64,000 bases of DNA. It comes from Gemmatimonadota bacterium (GTDB lineage: Bacteria > Gemmatimonadota > Gemmatimonadetes > Gemmatimonadales > GWC2-71-9). Shown here one piece after another: positions 17,315 to 24,598 of this stretch (its first letter is position 1; each line of letters starts with the position of its first letter). Below the pieces are notes generated by a model. The model was not told the origin of the DNA and searched no databases. It saw nothing but the letters and a program-made list of their open reading frames with translations. The DNA lies in contig JADJAK010000001.1 in the NCBI GenBank assembly GCA_016704275.1, positions 310,001 to 374,000 on the forward strand, in the 5' to 3' direction. The position numbers were made by a program, and so were the translations under genes.

Positions 17315-17839
17315 GTGAGGCGCTCTCGTCCAATCGGAGTCCGAGCGCCCGAATGGGGGGTCCTCCTCCTCACAGCCTGCCACTCATCCCCGCCGCTCGC
17401 CCCGGCGCCGGCGCGCGCGCCTGCGCAGCTGATCGGCGCGTTCGTCGATGACTACGGCACCCGCCACCCCATCGGCGACACGCTTTGGCAGCACGGCAGT
17501 CGCAATCGCTATCACATCGTCCGCTGGGATGCTGTGGGGCAGTATCTGATCGCCCAGAACGACTCGTCCAATTCCGCCGAGAAGGGGCGCTGGAGCAGGA
17601 TCGACTGGATGCCGCTCACGGGGATGCCGCCGTACGCCTGGGGGTGGTGCCTGACCGCCTACGACGCGCCGACCCGCGCCGCCGTCGAAGCGACGCCGCC
17701 CGCGAACCGCGCCACGCCGAAGATGGGGTGCGGGGGGTATCCGTTTACGAGGATGACGGGCATTACAGCCGCGCATGTCAGTGCCCTTCGGTCAACGAGG
17801 CGGGGCCGTTGGCCCCACAGGTTGAGGGGTGAGGGGTGA
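17315..17839 (+). CDS. Lipoprotein of unknown function, copy 1
   Basis: A 174-residue frame whose lipobox is LLLTAC followed by HSSPPLAPAPAR. The mature part has VDDYGTRHPIGDTLWQHG, SRNRYHIVRWDAVGQYLIAQ and WMPLTGMPPYAWGWCLTAYD. A near-identical gene lies at 21226-21687. The C-terminus differs: here homology ends at FTRMTGITAAHVSA and the frame runs on into unrelated sequence. No domain is recognised. The WMPLTGMPPY segment and the conserved Cys pair suggest a compact folded domain, probably binding something in the envelope. Confidence 0.7.
   Translation: MRRSRPIGVRAPEWGVLLLTACHSSPPLAPAPARAPAQLIGAFVDDYGTRHPIGDTLWQHGSRNRYHIVRWDAVGQYLIAQNDSSNSAEKGRWSRIDWMPLTGMPPYAWGWCLTAYDAPTRAAVEATPPANRATPKMGCGGYPFTRMTGITAAHVSALRSTRRGRWPHRLRGEG
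17820..17838. repeat. Short GGTGAGG heptamer repeat
   Basis: Two to three tandem units GGTGAGG at the end of the lipoprotein frame, overlapping its stop codon. The same unit recurs at 36612-36637 and 48165-48182. Confidence 0.6.
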
Positions 17840-18029
17840 AACGAATAGTCTATCCGCAGCGAGGGCGCGAGTCTGATTCTCCGCAATAATCACCGGGCTC
17901 ATCTTCCTCCGCACGCCAAAATCCGCCACCACTCCCGATTCGATCCTGCCCGTGGTACGCTCCAAGTGGCACCACCACCGCCACCCCCTGACGGAGTGTG
18001 ACCACGATGCTTGCTACTCTTTTCCTTTC

Positions 18030-18061
18030 GACCCGACGCCCGACGCCCGACCCCCGACGAG
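18030..18061. repeat. Short CCGACGC heptamer repeat
   Basis: About four imperfect tandem 7-bp units (CCCGACG type) upstream of the gene at 18101, another family with the 7-bp period. Confidence 0.6.
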
Positions 18062-18100
18062 TAGCGACCGCGCCGCGTTGGACCCCGCAGGTGTAGGCTC

Positions 18101-18790
18101 ATGACGGTCCTGCTTCTCCGCCCGGGCGAACTGTCGCTCGTCCCGTTCGTTCCGAGCGTGGCAGCGGAGTATCCGCTCGACAGCATCCTCGTCGTACCGT
18201 ACTGCCCTGACCAGCTACAGCACGTCGCGGTGGCGATCGATCATGCCATCCGGTTTCCCTGGCTCCCCGCGCTGATCGGCACCTCGACTGCGGGACTGCT
18301 CCCCGCTCGACTCGACGGCCTCGCGAACGGATTGCATCTGGCGACGCTGCCACTGAGCATGGGGGCAAGGATGGATGCAGGGGAGATCCGTGGGGCGATC
18401 CGGGCTCGGGGGGCGCCGGTCATCAGCCACTTCACAAATTGTTGTGGGCGCCGATGCGGTCGCGGGCTTGAACCTCTGTTCGTTAAGGTGCTTCGGCGTG
18501 CTCCACTTTCCCGGATAGAAAGCCGGGAACTTGGCAAGCTTGGGCGGTTGGGCACGGTCCAGTGGCGGAGGTTGTTTCTCCTTTGCCAGCTGCACGCAGA
18601 TGTCTGGGCTAACCGCGTGACGTTGGGTCAGGCGGCGCACCTTCGTGGGACGACAAGAAAGTCTGCGTGGGAGTGGTCGACGAAATACCTGGGCATGTCC
18701 TGGGAGGAGCTCAAAGCGACTGCATCCTGGGAGGCTATTTCGGAACGGGCCATACGCTGGAACGGCTCGCAACATTCCCTTTCACCGTAG
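18101..18790 (+). CDS. Hypothetical protein with putative C-terminal HTH
   Basis: A 229-residue protein with no signal peptide. The C-terminal 60 residues (TLGQAAHLRGTTRKSAWEWS, then KYLGMSWEEL) have the pattern of the second AraC-type helix-turn-helix: a short helix, a turn with glycine, a recognition helix with K/R and W, then a YLGxSxxEL tail. The N-terminal part is not recognised and contains a CCGRRCGRG cluster. A regulator of the adjacent DsbA/peptide/propeller genes is the simplest reading, but this is inference. The start ATG is 31 bases after a CCGACGC array. Confidence 0.5.
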   Translation: MTVLLLRPGELSLVPFVPSVAAEYPLDSILVVPYCPDQLQHVAVAIDHAIRFPWLPALIGTSTAGLLPARLDGLANGLHLATLPLSMGARMDAGEIRGAIRARGAPVISHFTNCCGRRCGRGLEPLFVKVLRRAPLSRIESRELGKLGRLGTVQWRRLFLLCQLHADVWANRVTLGQAAHLRGTTRKSAWEWSTKYLGMSWEELKATASWEAISERAIRWNGSQHSLSP

Positions 18791-18977
18791 GACCGCGTCG
18801 AAGCTAAGGACAAGATTGGTAACATCGTTACGGATCTCGTTCGAAAGCGGCGAATTATCGGATGGCAAAAGCCAACGCGATTCTTCATCTTCGGTCATGT
18901 ACCGTCGAACTGCTGCACAGGTCCCATCGCTGTTGCAGTCGCTTTCCTGCCAGAAACCTCCCATTGTCGGATCCTGT

Positions 18978-19616
18978 ATGAAGCGACTTGAGTCAATCCT
19001 GACCATTGTGATGGTTTGCTGCGCGCTGGTTGCGGTCGGATTCTATGTTCGCCAGGAATTGGGATACGGCAGTCCGCAGGCGGGACAATCAAAGCCCCGT
19101 CGATTTGATGATTGGGAACGAGTGCAAGTCGGTGGGCTGACGCGGGGGCCTGTCGGAGCGAAGGTCATTGTCGTCGTATTCTCCGACTTTCAGTGCCCGT
19201 TTTGCCGCACCTTTGCCAAGGTCCTTACACAGCTTGAGGAGCGACATTCGGGTGATGTGAAATTGGTTTTCCACAACTTTCCCGTGAGTCAAACTCATCC
19301 GCATGCGTTTTCCGCTGCTTTGGGTGCTGTGTGCGCGTACAATGCAGGTCGTTTTTCCGGATACCACGATGCCGTGTTCGAGCGTCAGGATTCGATTGGA
19401 ATACTCCCTTGGAGTGCGATCGCCAACCGCTCTGGTATCGCTGATTCACTCGCATTTCTTCGCTGTATGGACTCCGAGAGCCCCCGTCGGCGTGTAGTGG
19501 CTGATTCCACTCTCGGTGCCTCTATCGGGCTCAGCTGGACACCGACCGTAATCGTGAATGGTTGGGCCTTTTCGGGGACACCAACCGTTGAGCAGATCGA
19601 AAAGGTGCTGAAGTAG
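18978..19616 (+). CDS. DsbA-like thioredoxin-fold protein
   Basis: A 212-residue protein with an N-terminal membrane anchor (about residues 8-24) and a periplasmic DsbA/thioredoxin_4 domain. The redox motif CPFC is at 73-76 in VVVFSDFQCPFCRTF. LVFHNFPVSQTHPHAFSAA and the cis-proline loop WTPTVIVNG follow. It would oxidise or isomerise disulfides of exported proteins. The next gene encodes an exported peptide with eight cysteines, an obvious candidate substrate (inference). The frame is open 330 bases upstream without a plausible start; the ATG at 18978 fits the signal anchor. The region is lower in GC than the flanks. Confidence 0.85.
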   Translation: MKRLESILTIVMVCCALVAVGFYVRQELGYGSPQAGQSKPRRFDDWERVQVGGLTRGPVGAKVIVVVFSDFQCPFCRTFAKVLTQLEERHSGDVKLVFHNFPVSQTHPHAFSAALGAVCAYNAGRFSGYHDAVFERQDSIGILPWSAIANRSGIADSLAFLRCMDSESPRRRVVADSTLGASIGLSWTPTVIVNGWAFSGTPTVEQIEKVLK

Positions 19617-19626
19617 CACCCTGCAG

Positions 19627-19649
19627 CCACCGTGGATTCACCACGGCTG
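19627..19649 (+). promoter_or_regulatory. Hairpin between dsbA-like and Cys-rich peptide genes
   Basis: A CCGTGG/CCACGG stem with a five-base loop, extended by CAG/CTG, lies between the DsbA-like stop and the GGAGG site of the peptide gene. There is no T tract, so it may be a processing or attenuation structure that sets the peptide's expression relative to DsbA. Confidence 0.4.
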
Positions 19650-19674
19650 TTCCACTCCACGATACGGAGGTTGT

Positions 19675-19920
19675 ATGTTCTCGAGTCGCAGGATCCTGCT
19701 TTGTGCGTCCGTTGTCCTGACCCTTAGCCTTGTCGGACTGAAGCCTGCACAGGCCGAATCGGGAGGCGAGAATGGTTGCGACGGCGGTGGACTGAACGCT
19801 GTGTGCTCCATCGGGCCGGACGGCTGCGACGTCACCTGGGAGGAACTCAACGAGTGCCCGACCCCCAAGACGTCATGCTGCAAGTGGACACCGAGGTACT
19901 GCGGGTGCTGGCCAGCCTGA
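19675..19920 (+). CDS. Small Cys-rich exported peptide (NVEALA-like)
   Basis: An 81-residue protein with GGAGG four bases before its ATG. The signal peptide is residues 1-27 (ends KPAQA). The 54-residue mature peptide has eight cysteines (35, 44, 51, 61, 68, 69, 76, 78) and three tryptophans (55, 71, 79). It begins ESGGENGCDGGGLNAVCSI and ends CCKWTPRYCGCWPA. The spacing C-x-GGG-x4-CSI and the terminal CC...C-x-C resemble what I recall of the Bacteroidota NVEALA peptides, which also follow a Glu-rich/Gly junction. This is recollection, not a search result. The DsbA-like gene upstream and the propeller gene downstream suggest a disulfide-rich envelope product with a dedicated partner. Confidence 0.65.
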   Translation: MFSSRRILLCASVVLTLSLVGLKPAQAESGGENGCDGGGLNAVCSIGPDGCDVTWEELNECPTPKTSCCKWTPRYCGCWPA

Positions 19921-20005
19921 GGTGGTAGCTACAGCGTGGCGTGCATCTGCCGCATCGGGTGTGCGCCGCGCCTACCCGCCCTTCATCGATTCGGACTTGG
20001 GCCAG

Positions 20006-21157
20006 ATGATCCGTCAATGTGTCTATTCCCTGAGACTCCTCGCGCTACTGCCCGCTCCCGTGTTGGGACAAGCCGTGGGGTCGGGCAGCCTGCGGGGCAG
20101 CATCGAACTTTCCATTGGTGGTCCTGCTGAATCACGCCCAGACTACTTGTTTGAGGCCGTAAGCGGGTTGTACCTCGCTTCTGACGGAAGGCTGTTTGCC
20201 GCTGAGCCGAAGGCGGATCGTGTTCGCGTGTATGACGCTGCAGGCCGACTGCTGCAAGCATTTGGGAGGTCCGGCGAGGGCCCGGGTGATTTCCGATTCC
20301 CCTGTTGCCTGTCGCTTGATGCGGTCGGTCAACTGTGGGTTCGCGACGCCGGGCTTTCCCGCTATTCCGTGTACTCACTGACTGGGCCCGCCCAGCTATC
20401 GCGCACCATCAAGATGCCCGAGGTGTCTCAGACGCCGACGAGCCGCCCGCATTGGGGGCCGTCCGGCCAGTTGATCCACGTCTGGCAATCACGCTCGAGG
20501 CCCGGTTCAGTTGATCTCACCATCGCCGATATGGATGCCGATGGGAAGACCTCAAACGCGGTAGTCGTTCCTCCGGTGGCCCGTGTTCCAAAGACAGTGA
20601 GAGTGGCTTCGAAGGAGAAGGCCGGGGCATTCACCGAACTGGTTGAGCCGTTTTCCGGAGTGCCACTTCGCAAGGTGGGTCTGGGTGGTGAGTTCGTCGT
20701 TGCATACTCCGGTGAGTATCGCATCGATTGGTATGACCGGGGCGGCAAGCTCATGAGGACGATCCGGCGTGACGTCCGAGGGCCTGCGATTGGTCGCGTT
20801 GAGCGCGATTCCGCCGAGAATGCCATCGCCGATCAGGCACGGAGGCTTGGTGTCCGCCGATCGTCGATCGACCTCCGGGTACCGCAGGCGAAGCCTCCCA
20901 TCATGGACATCGGCTTTGACTTGGAGGGCCGCCTCTGGGTCCAACTCGCGTCTACTCAGGCACAGGACAACGTCGCAGACTTGTATGATCGGACAGGCCG
21001 CCAGATAGCTGTGGTTCGCTGGCCGACCAATGTCCAGTTCTACCAATGGTCAATCCGTGGCAGCAGCGGCCTCGGGGTCGCCTTTGACGCAGACGGCACG
21101 CAAAGCATTGTGCGCGTTGCCTTCAAGCCCGATAGAGCCTCCGCATCGACTAAGTGA
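20006..21157 (+). CDS. Exported six-bladed beta-propeller protein (paralogue 4)
   Basis: A 383-residue protein. The chosen ATG (MIRQCVYSLRLLALLPAPVLGQA) gives a good signal peptide; the open frame could start at 19922, directly after the peptide gene. Propeller repeats include YDAAGRLLQAFGRSGEGPGDF, the conserved turn, followed by a rare PCCLSLDAVGQLWVRDAG with adjacent cysteines, and LYDRTGRQIAVVRW near the end. It is the last gene of the DsbA/Cys-rich peptide module. Confidence 0.75.
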   Translation: MIRQCVYSLRLLALLPAPVLGQAVGSGSLRGSIELSIGGPAESRPDYLFEAVSGLYLASDGRLFAAEPKADRVRVYDAAGRLLQAFGRSGEGPGDFRFPCCLSLDAVGQLWVRDAGLSRYSVYSLTGPAQLSRTIKMPEVSQTPTSRPHWGPSGQLIHVWQSRSRPGSVDLTIADMDADGKTSNAVVVPPVARVPKTVRVASKEKAGAFTELVEPFSGVPLRKVGLGGEFVVAYSGEYRIDWYDRGGKLMRTIRRDVRGPAIGRVERDSAENAIADQARRLGVRRSSIDLRVPQAKPPIMDIGFDLEGRLWVQLASTQAQDNVADLYDRTGRQIAVVRWPTNVQFYQWSIRGSSGLGVAFDADGTQSIVRVAFKPDRASASTK

Positions 21158-21225
21158 CGGGGTGGAAGTCCGCCGCCTGGCCGTGAGCTCTCCGCGTCAC
21201 TGGGCGCACCGCCTAGATTGCCGTG

Positions 21226-21687
21226 ATGCCTGTTCAACGCGCGACACTCCTGCTGCTCCTCCTCACCGCCTGCCACTCATCCCCGCCACTCGCCCCGGCG
21301 CCGGCGCGCGTGCCCGCGCTGCTTGTCGGTGCCTTCGTCGACGACTACGGCACCCGCCACGTCATCGGCGACACGCTCTGGCAGCACGGCAGCCGCAATC
21401 GCTATCATATCGCGCGCTGGGATGCGGCCGGGCAGTACCTGATCGCCCAGAACGACTCGTCCAATTCCGCCGAGAAGGGGCGGTGGAGCCGGATCGACTG
21501 GATGCCGCTCACGGGGATGCCCCCCTACTTCTGGGCGTGGTGCCTGACCGCCTATGACGCGCCGACCCGCGCCGCCGCCGAGGCGACGCCGCCCGCGAAC
21601 CGCGCCGCGCCGAGGACGGGGTGCGGGGGGTATCCGTTTACGAGGATGACGGGCCTTTCAGCCGCGCATGTCAATGCGCGGCCGTGA
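21226..21687 (+). CDS. Lipoprotein of unknown function, copy 2
   Basis: A 153-residue protein with signal and lipobox LLLLTAC followed by HSSPPLAPAPAR. It is near-identical to copy 1 at 17315, with the same VDDYGTRH, SRNRYHIARWDAAGQYLIAQ and WMPLTGMPPYFW segments. This copy has a complete start and signal peptide (MPVQRATLLLLLLTAC), whereas copy 1 has an altered N-terminus. The stop lies inside a GCGCATGTCAATGCGCGGC repeat. The function is unknown. Confidence 0.72.
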   Translation: MPVQRATLLLLLLTACHSSPPLAPAPARVPALLVGAFVDDYGTRHVIGDTLWQHGSRNRYHIARWDAAGQYLIAQNDSSNSAEKGRWSRIDWMPLTGMPPYFWAWCLTAYDAPTRAAAEATPPANRAAPRTGCGGYPFTRMTGLSAAHVNARP

Positions 21688-21910
21688 ATGGGGTGATGTG
21701 GGGATTACCAGGCGCGCATGTCAATGCGCGGCCCGAATGAAACGAATTTCAACGATCAATCGTCACAATGCGGAATCGGCAACGTCGTTCATCGGAGATG
21801 CCGCGCATTGACCCTTCGCTCTGCTCAGGGCAGGCATGCGCGGCTGAAAAGACCCACCGCGACGGACGCTGGCCCATTCGCGCCGCGCATTGACATGCGC
21901 GGCTGAAAAG
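21660..21910. repeat. Cluster of palindromic GCGCATGTCAATGCGC repeats
   Basis: Four copies of a short imperfect palindrome based on GCGCATGTCAATGCGCGGC occur within 250 bases: about 21665-21685 and 21713-21733 forward, 21797-21847 split by an insert, and 21883-21907 reversed. The first overlaps the stop of the lipoprotein gene. The two reversed copies are each followed by GGCTGAAAAG. These could be REP-like elements or hairpins affecting mRNA ends. Confidence 0.7.
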
Positions 21911-21936
21911 GACATCCCCGCCATCGGACCCCCCCC

Positions 21937-22913
21937 ATGCGCCTCCCCCTCGCCCTCGCGCTCCTGATCGTCCCCGCCGTCGGGGCATCGGCCCAGTCTC
22001 TCGTCATCACCAACAAGAACGAGAGCACCGCCTCGATCATCACGCTGGCCGACGGGAAGACGGTGGCGACGCTGCCGACCGGCAACGCCCCCACGAGGTG
22101 GCAGTGTCGCGCGACGGGAAGTGGGCGGTGGCGACGGACTACGGCGCCGCGGGGCCTGGCGGCACGACGCTGACGGTGATCGACGTGGCCGCGCGGAAGG
22201 TGGCACGGACGATCACCTTCGGGACGCATGTGCGGCCGCATGGCGCGGCGTTCCTGCCGGACCATCGCACCCTGGTGGTGACGGCCGAGCGAAGTGGCGC
22301 GCTGGTGCTGGTCGACGTGGTGGCTGGCACCATCGTCCGCGAGGAGCCAACCGGGCAGACGATGGGGCACATGGTGGCGCTCTCGCCCGACAGCAAGACC
22401 GCCTATGTGGCCAACATCACGCCGGGGACGCTGTCGATCGTCGACCTCGCCGGGGACACGCCGCCCGCCGTGGTGAAGGTCGGCACGCAGACCGAGGCGA
22501 TCGCCGCATCGCCCGACGGCAAGATGGTCTGGATGGGGAGCAACAACACCGGCAAGGTGTTCGTGGTGGACCTCGCCAAGCGCGCCGTGGTCGATTCGGT
22601 GCAGACCTCAGGCTTCCCGTACCGCATCGGCTTCACGCCCGATTCCCGGACCGCGATCGTCAACAACCCGATGAGCAACGAGATCTGGATCTTCGATGCC
22701 CAGACGCGGGCCGTGAAGGCCAAGATCGCGGTGACCGACCCCGACGGCGGCAACGCCGCACCCTTCGGCCTGATCGTCTCGCCCAAGGGGGGGAAGGCCT
22801 GGATCACCATGAACGGCGTCGCCAAGGTGGCCGAACTCGACATCGCGACCGCCACCCTGACCCGCTGGATGGCGACCGGGGCGGGCCCCGACGGGATCGG
22901 CCTGGTCCCCTGA
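21937..22913 (+). CDS. YncE/YVTN-type beta-propeller protein, frameshifted
   Basis: Residues from ATG 21937 give a signal peptide (MRLPLALALLIVPAVGASAQ), then LVITNKNESTASIITLADGK and TGNAP. Homology continues in another frame from about 22092 (HEVAVSRDGKWAVATDYG) to the stop at 22913. A single missing C in the run at 22088-22092 explains this: restoring it reads TGNAPHEVAVSRDG. The rest is a YVTN-type seven-bladed propeller with DVAARKVARTITFG, VALSPDSKTAYVAN and PYRIGFTPDSRTAIVNNP. Such proteins are periplasmic; some bind metals or nucleic acids, others have unknown ligands. As the sequence stands the protein is truncated. Confidence 0.8.
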
Positions 22914-22990
22914 CCCCCGGGCGGTTGCCCCGGTACGGCGTTCGGCGCGACCTTTGGCGGTCCCGCTCGCCCTTCCGATGGAGCACCCGC

Positions 22991-24524
22991 ATGGATCCCA
23001 AGGTTCTCGACGCCGCCCGGGCCGCCTTCCCGACGACCGGCCCGACCATCACCCTCGGCGCCGTCCTCCACGAAGGGGAATGCCACGCCGAACCGCTGGT
23101 GACCGTCCCGCTGCCGATGATGAATCGGCACGGGCTGATCGCCGGCGCCACCGGCACCGGCAAGACCAAGACCTTGCAGCTCATGGCCGAGCAGCTCAGC
23201 GGCCGGCGTCCCGGTCTTCCTCGCCGACATCAAGGGCGACGTCTCCGGCGTCGCGATGCCCGGCGAGGCGAGCTCTCGCGTCACCCAGCGCGCCACCGAC
23301 ACCGGCTTTGGCTGGAAGGCGAGCGGCTTCCCGGTCGAGTTTCTCTCGCTCACCGGCGCCCACGGCGCCCAGCTCCGCGCCACCGTCTCGTCGTTCGGCC
23401 CGCTGCTGCTCGCCAAGGTGCTCGGCCTCAACGAGACCCAGAGTTCGGTGCTCTCGCTGGTTTTCAAGTACTGCGACGACAAGCAGCTCCTGCTGCTCGA
23501 CTTCACCGACCTCCGCGCGGTGCTGCAGTACCTGACCGGCGACGGCGCCAAGGAACTCGCCGATTACGGCGGGATGTCGAAGCAGACGGTCGGCGTGCTG
23601 CTCCGCGAGATGGTGGAGCTGGAGCAGCAGGGGGCCGAGGCGTTCTTTGGCGAGCCGGAGTTCGACCTGCAGGACCTGCTCTCGGTGGAATCGGATGGCC
23701 GCGGCCTGGTGAGCATCCTCGAGCTGCAGGACGTGCAGCAGAAGCCGGCGCTCTTCTCGACCTTCATGATGTGGATGCTGGCGCGCCTCTATGCCACGCT
23801 CCCCGAAGTGGGCGACATCGACAAGCCGAAGCTGGTCTTCTTCTTCGACGAAGCGCACCTGCTCTTCGATGGCGCGAGCAAGGCGTTCACCGACCAGGTG
23901 GAGCAGGTCGTGCGGCTGGTGCGCTCCAAGGGCGTCGGTGTCTTCTTCGTGACCCAGAGCCCGAAGGACGTCCCCGCCGACATCCTCGCCCAGCTCGGCA
24001 ACCGGGTGCAGCACGCGCTGCGTGCCTTCACCCCCGACGACGAGAAGGCACTCCGCGCGGCGGCCCGCACCTTCCCGAAGACCGACTTCTACGACGTGCA
24101 GGCGACGCTCACCACGCTCGGCACCGGCGAGGCGCTGATCACCACGCTGACGACGCGCGGCGCCCCGACGCCGCCGTTCGCGACGCGGCTGATCCCGCCC
24201 GCCGCCCGGATGGCGCCGCTCACGCCGGACGAGATGGCCGCGCGTCTGGCCGGATCGAAGCAGGTGCGCCACTACGCCAAAGCGATTGACCGTGAGAGCG
24301 CTCGCGAACTGCTCGCGGAGCGGGCGGCCGATGTGGCGCGCGAGGCGGCCGAGGCGGCGGCGAATGCGCCGATCCCGGTGCCGACACGGAGCGGGCGCCC
24401 CCCGAAGGAGCCGCCGACGATGGCGGAGCAGGTGCTCAAGTCGCCGCTGACGAGGACCGTGGTCGGGACGATTACGCGGACGTTGATGGGGGCGTTGTTT
24501 GGAGCGCCGCGCAGGAGACGGTGA
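22991..24524 (+). CDS. HerA-like ATPase of the DUF853 family, frameshifted
   Basis: The N-terminus (MDPKVLDAARAAFP) carries the Walker A region GLIAGATGTGKTKT in one frame. The rest (from AGVPVFLADIKGDVSGVAMPGE to the stop) is in another. Restoring two bases between 23199 and 23203 joins them as LSAAGVPVF. The C-terminal part has KLVFFFDEAHLLFDGA (Walker B) and VFFVTQSPKDVP, typical of this family. The bacterial YjgR/DUF853 proteins are hexameric helicase-like ATPases of unsettled role. The stop codon lies within a heptamer array. Confidence 0.82.
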
Positions 24525-24577
24525 CCAGTGACCAGTGACCAGTGAACGGTGAACGGTGAACGGTGAACGGTGAACGG
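24520..24577. repeat. Heptamer arrays GTGACCA then GTGAACG
   Basis: Three GTGACCA units are followed directly by five GTGAACG units, all period seven. The array supplies the TGA stop of the upstream ATPase gene and runs almost to the start of the next gene. The switch between two families inside one array is seen only here and at 33.7 kb. Confidence 0.92.
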
Positions 24578-24598
24578 GTGCTTTCGCACCACTCTCTC

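Noticed and set aside
10757..21157. True methylamine dehydrogenase operon
   Set aside because: The propellers lack the features of the MauB large subunit and the small proteins do not match the MauA light chain; the resemblance is only in the kinds of parts.
22121..24289. 722-codon plus-strand frame across the YncE-like and DUF853 genes
   Set aside because: Only its middle part (from 22991) is real sequence, the N-terminus of the ATPase; the rest is an off-frame reading of the two frameshifted genes.
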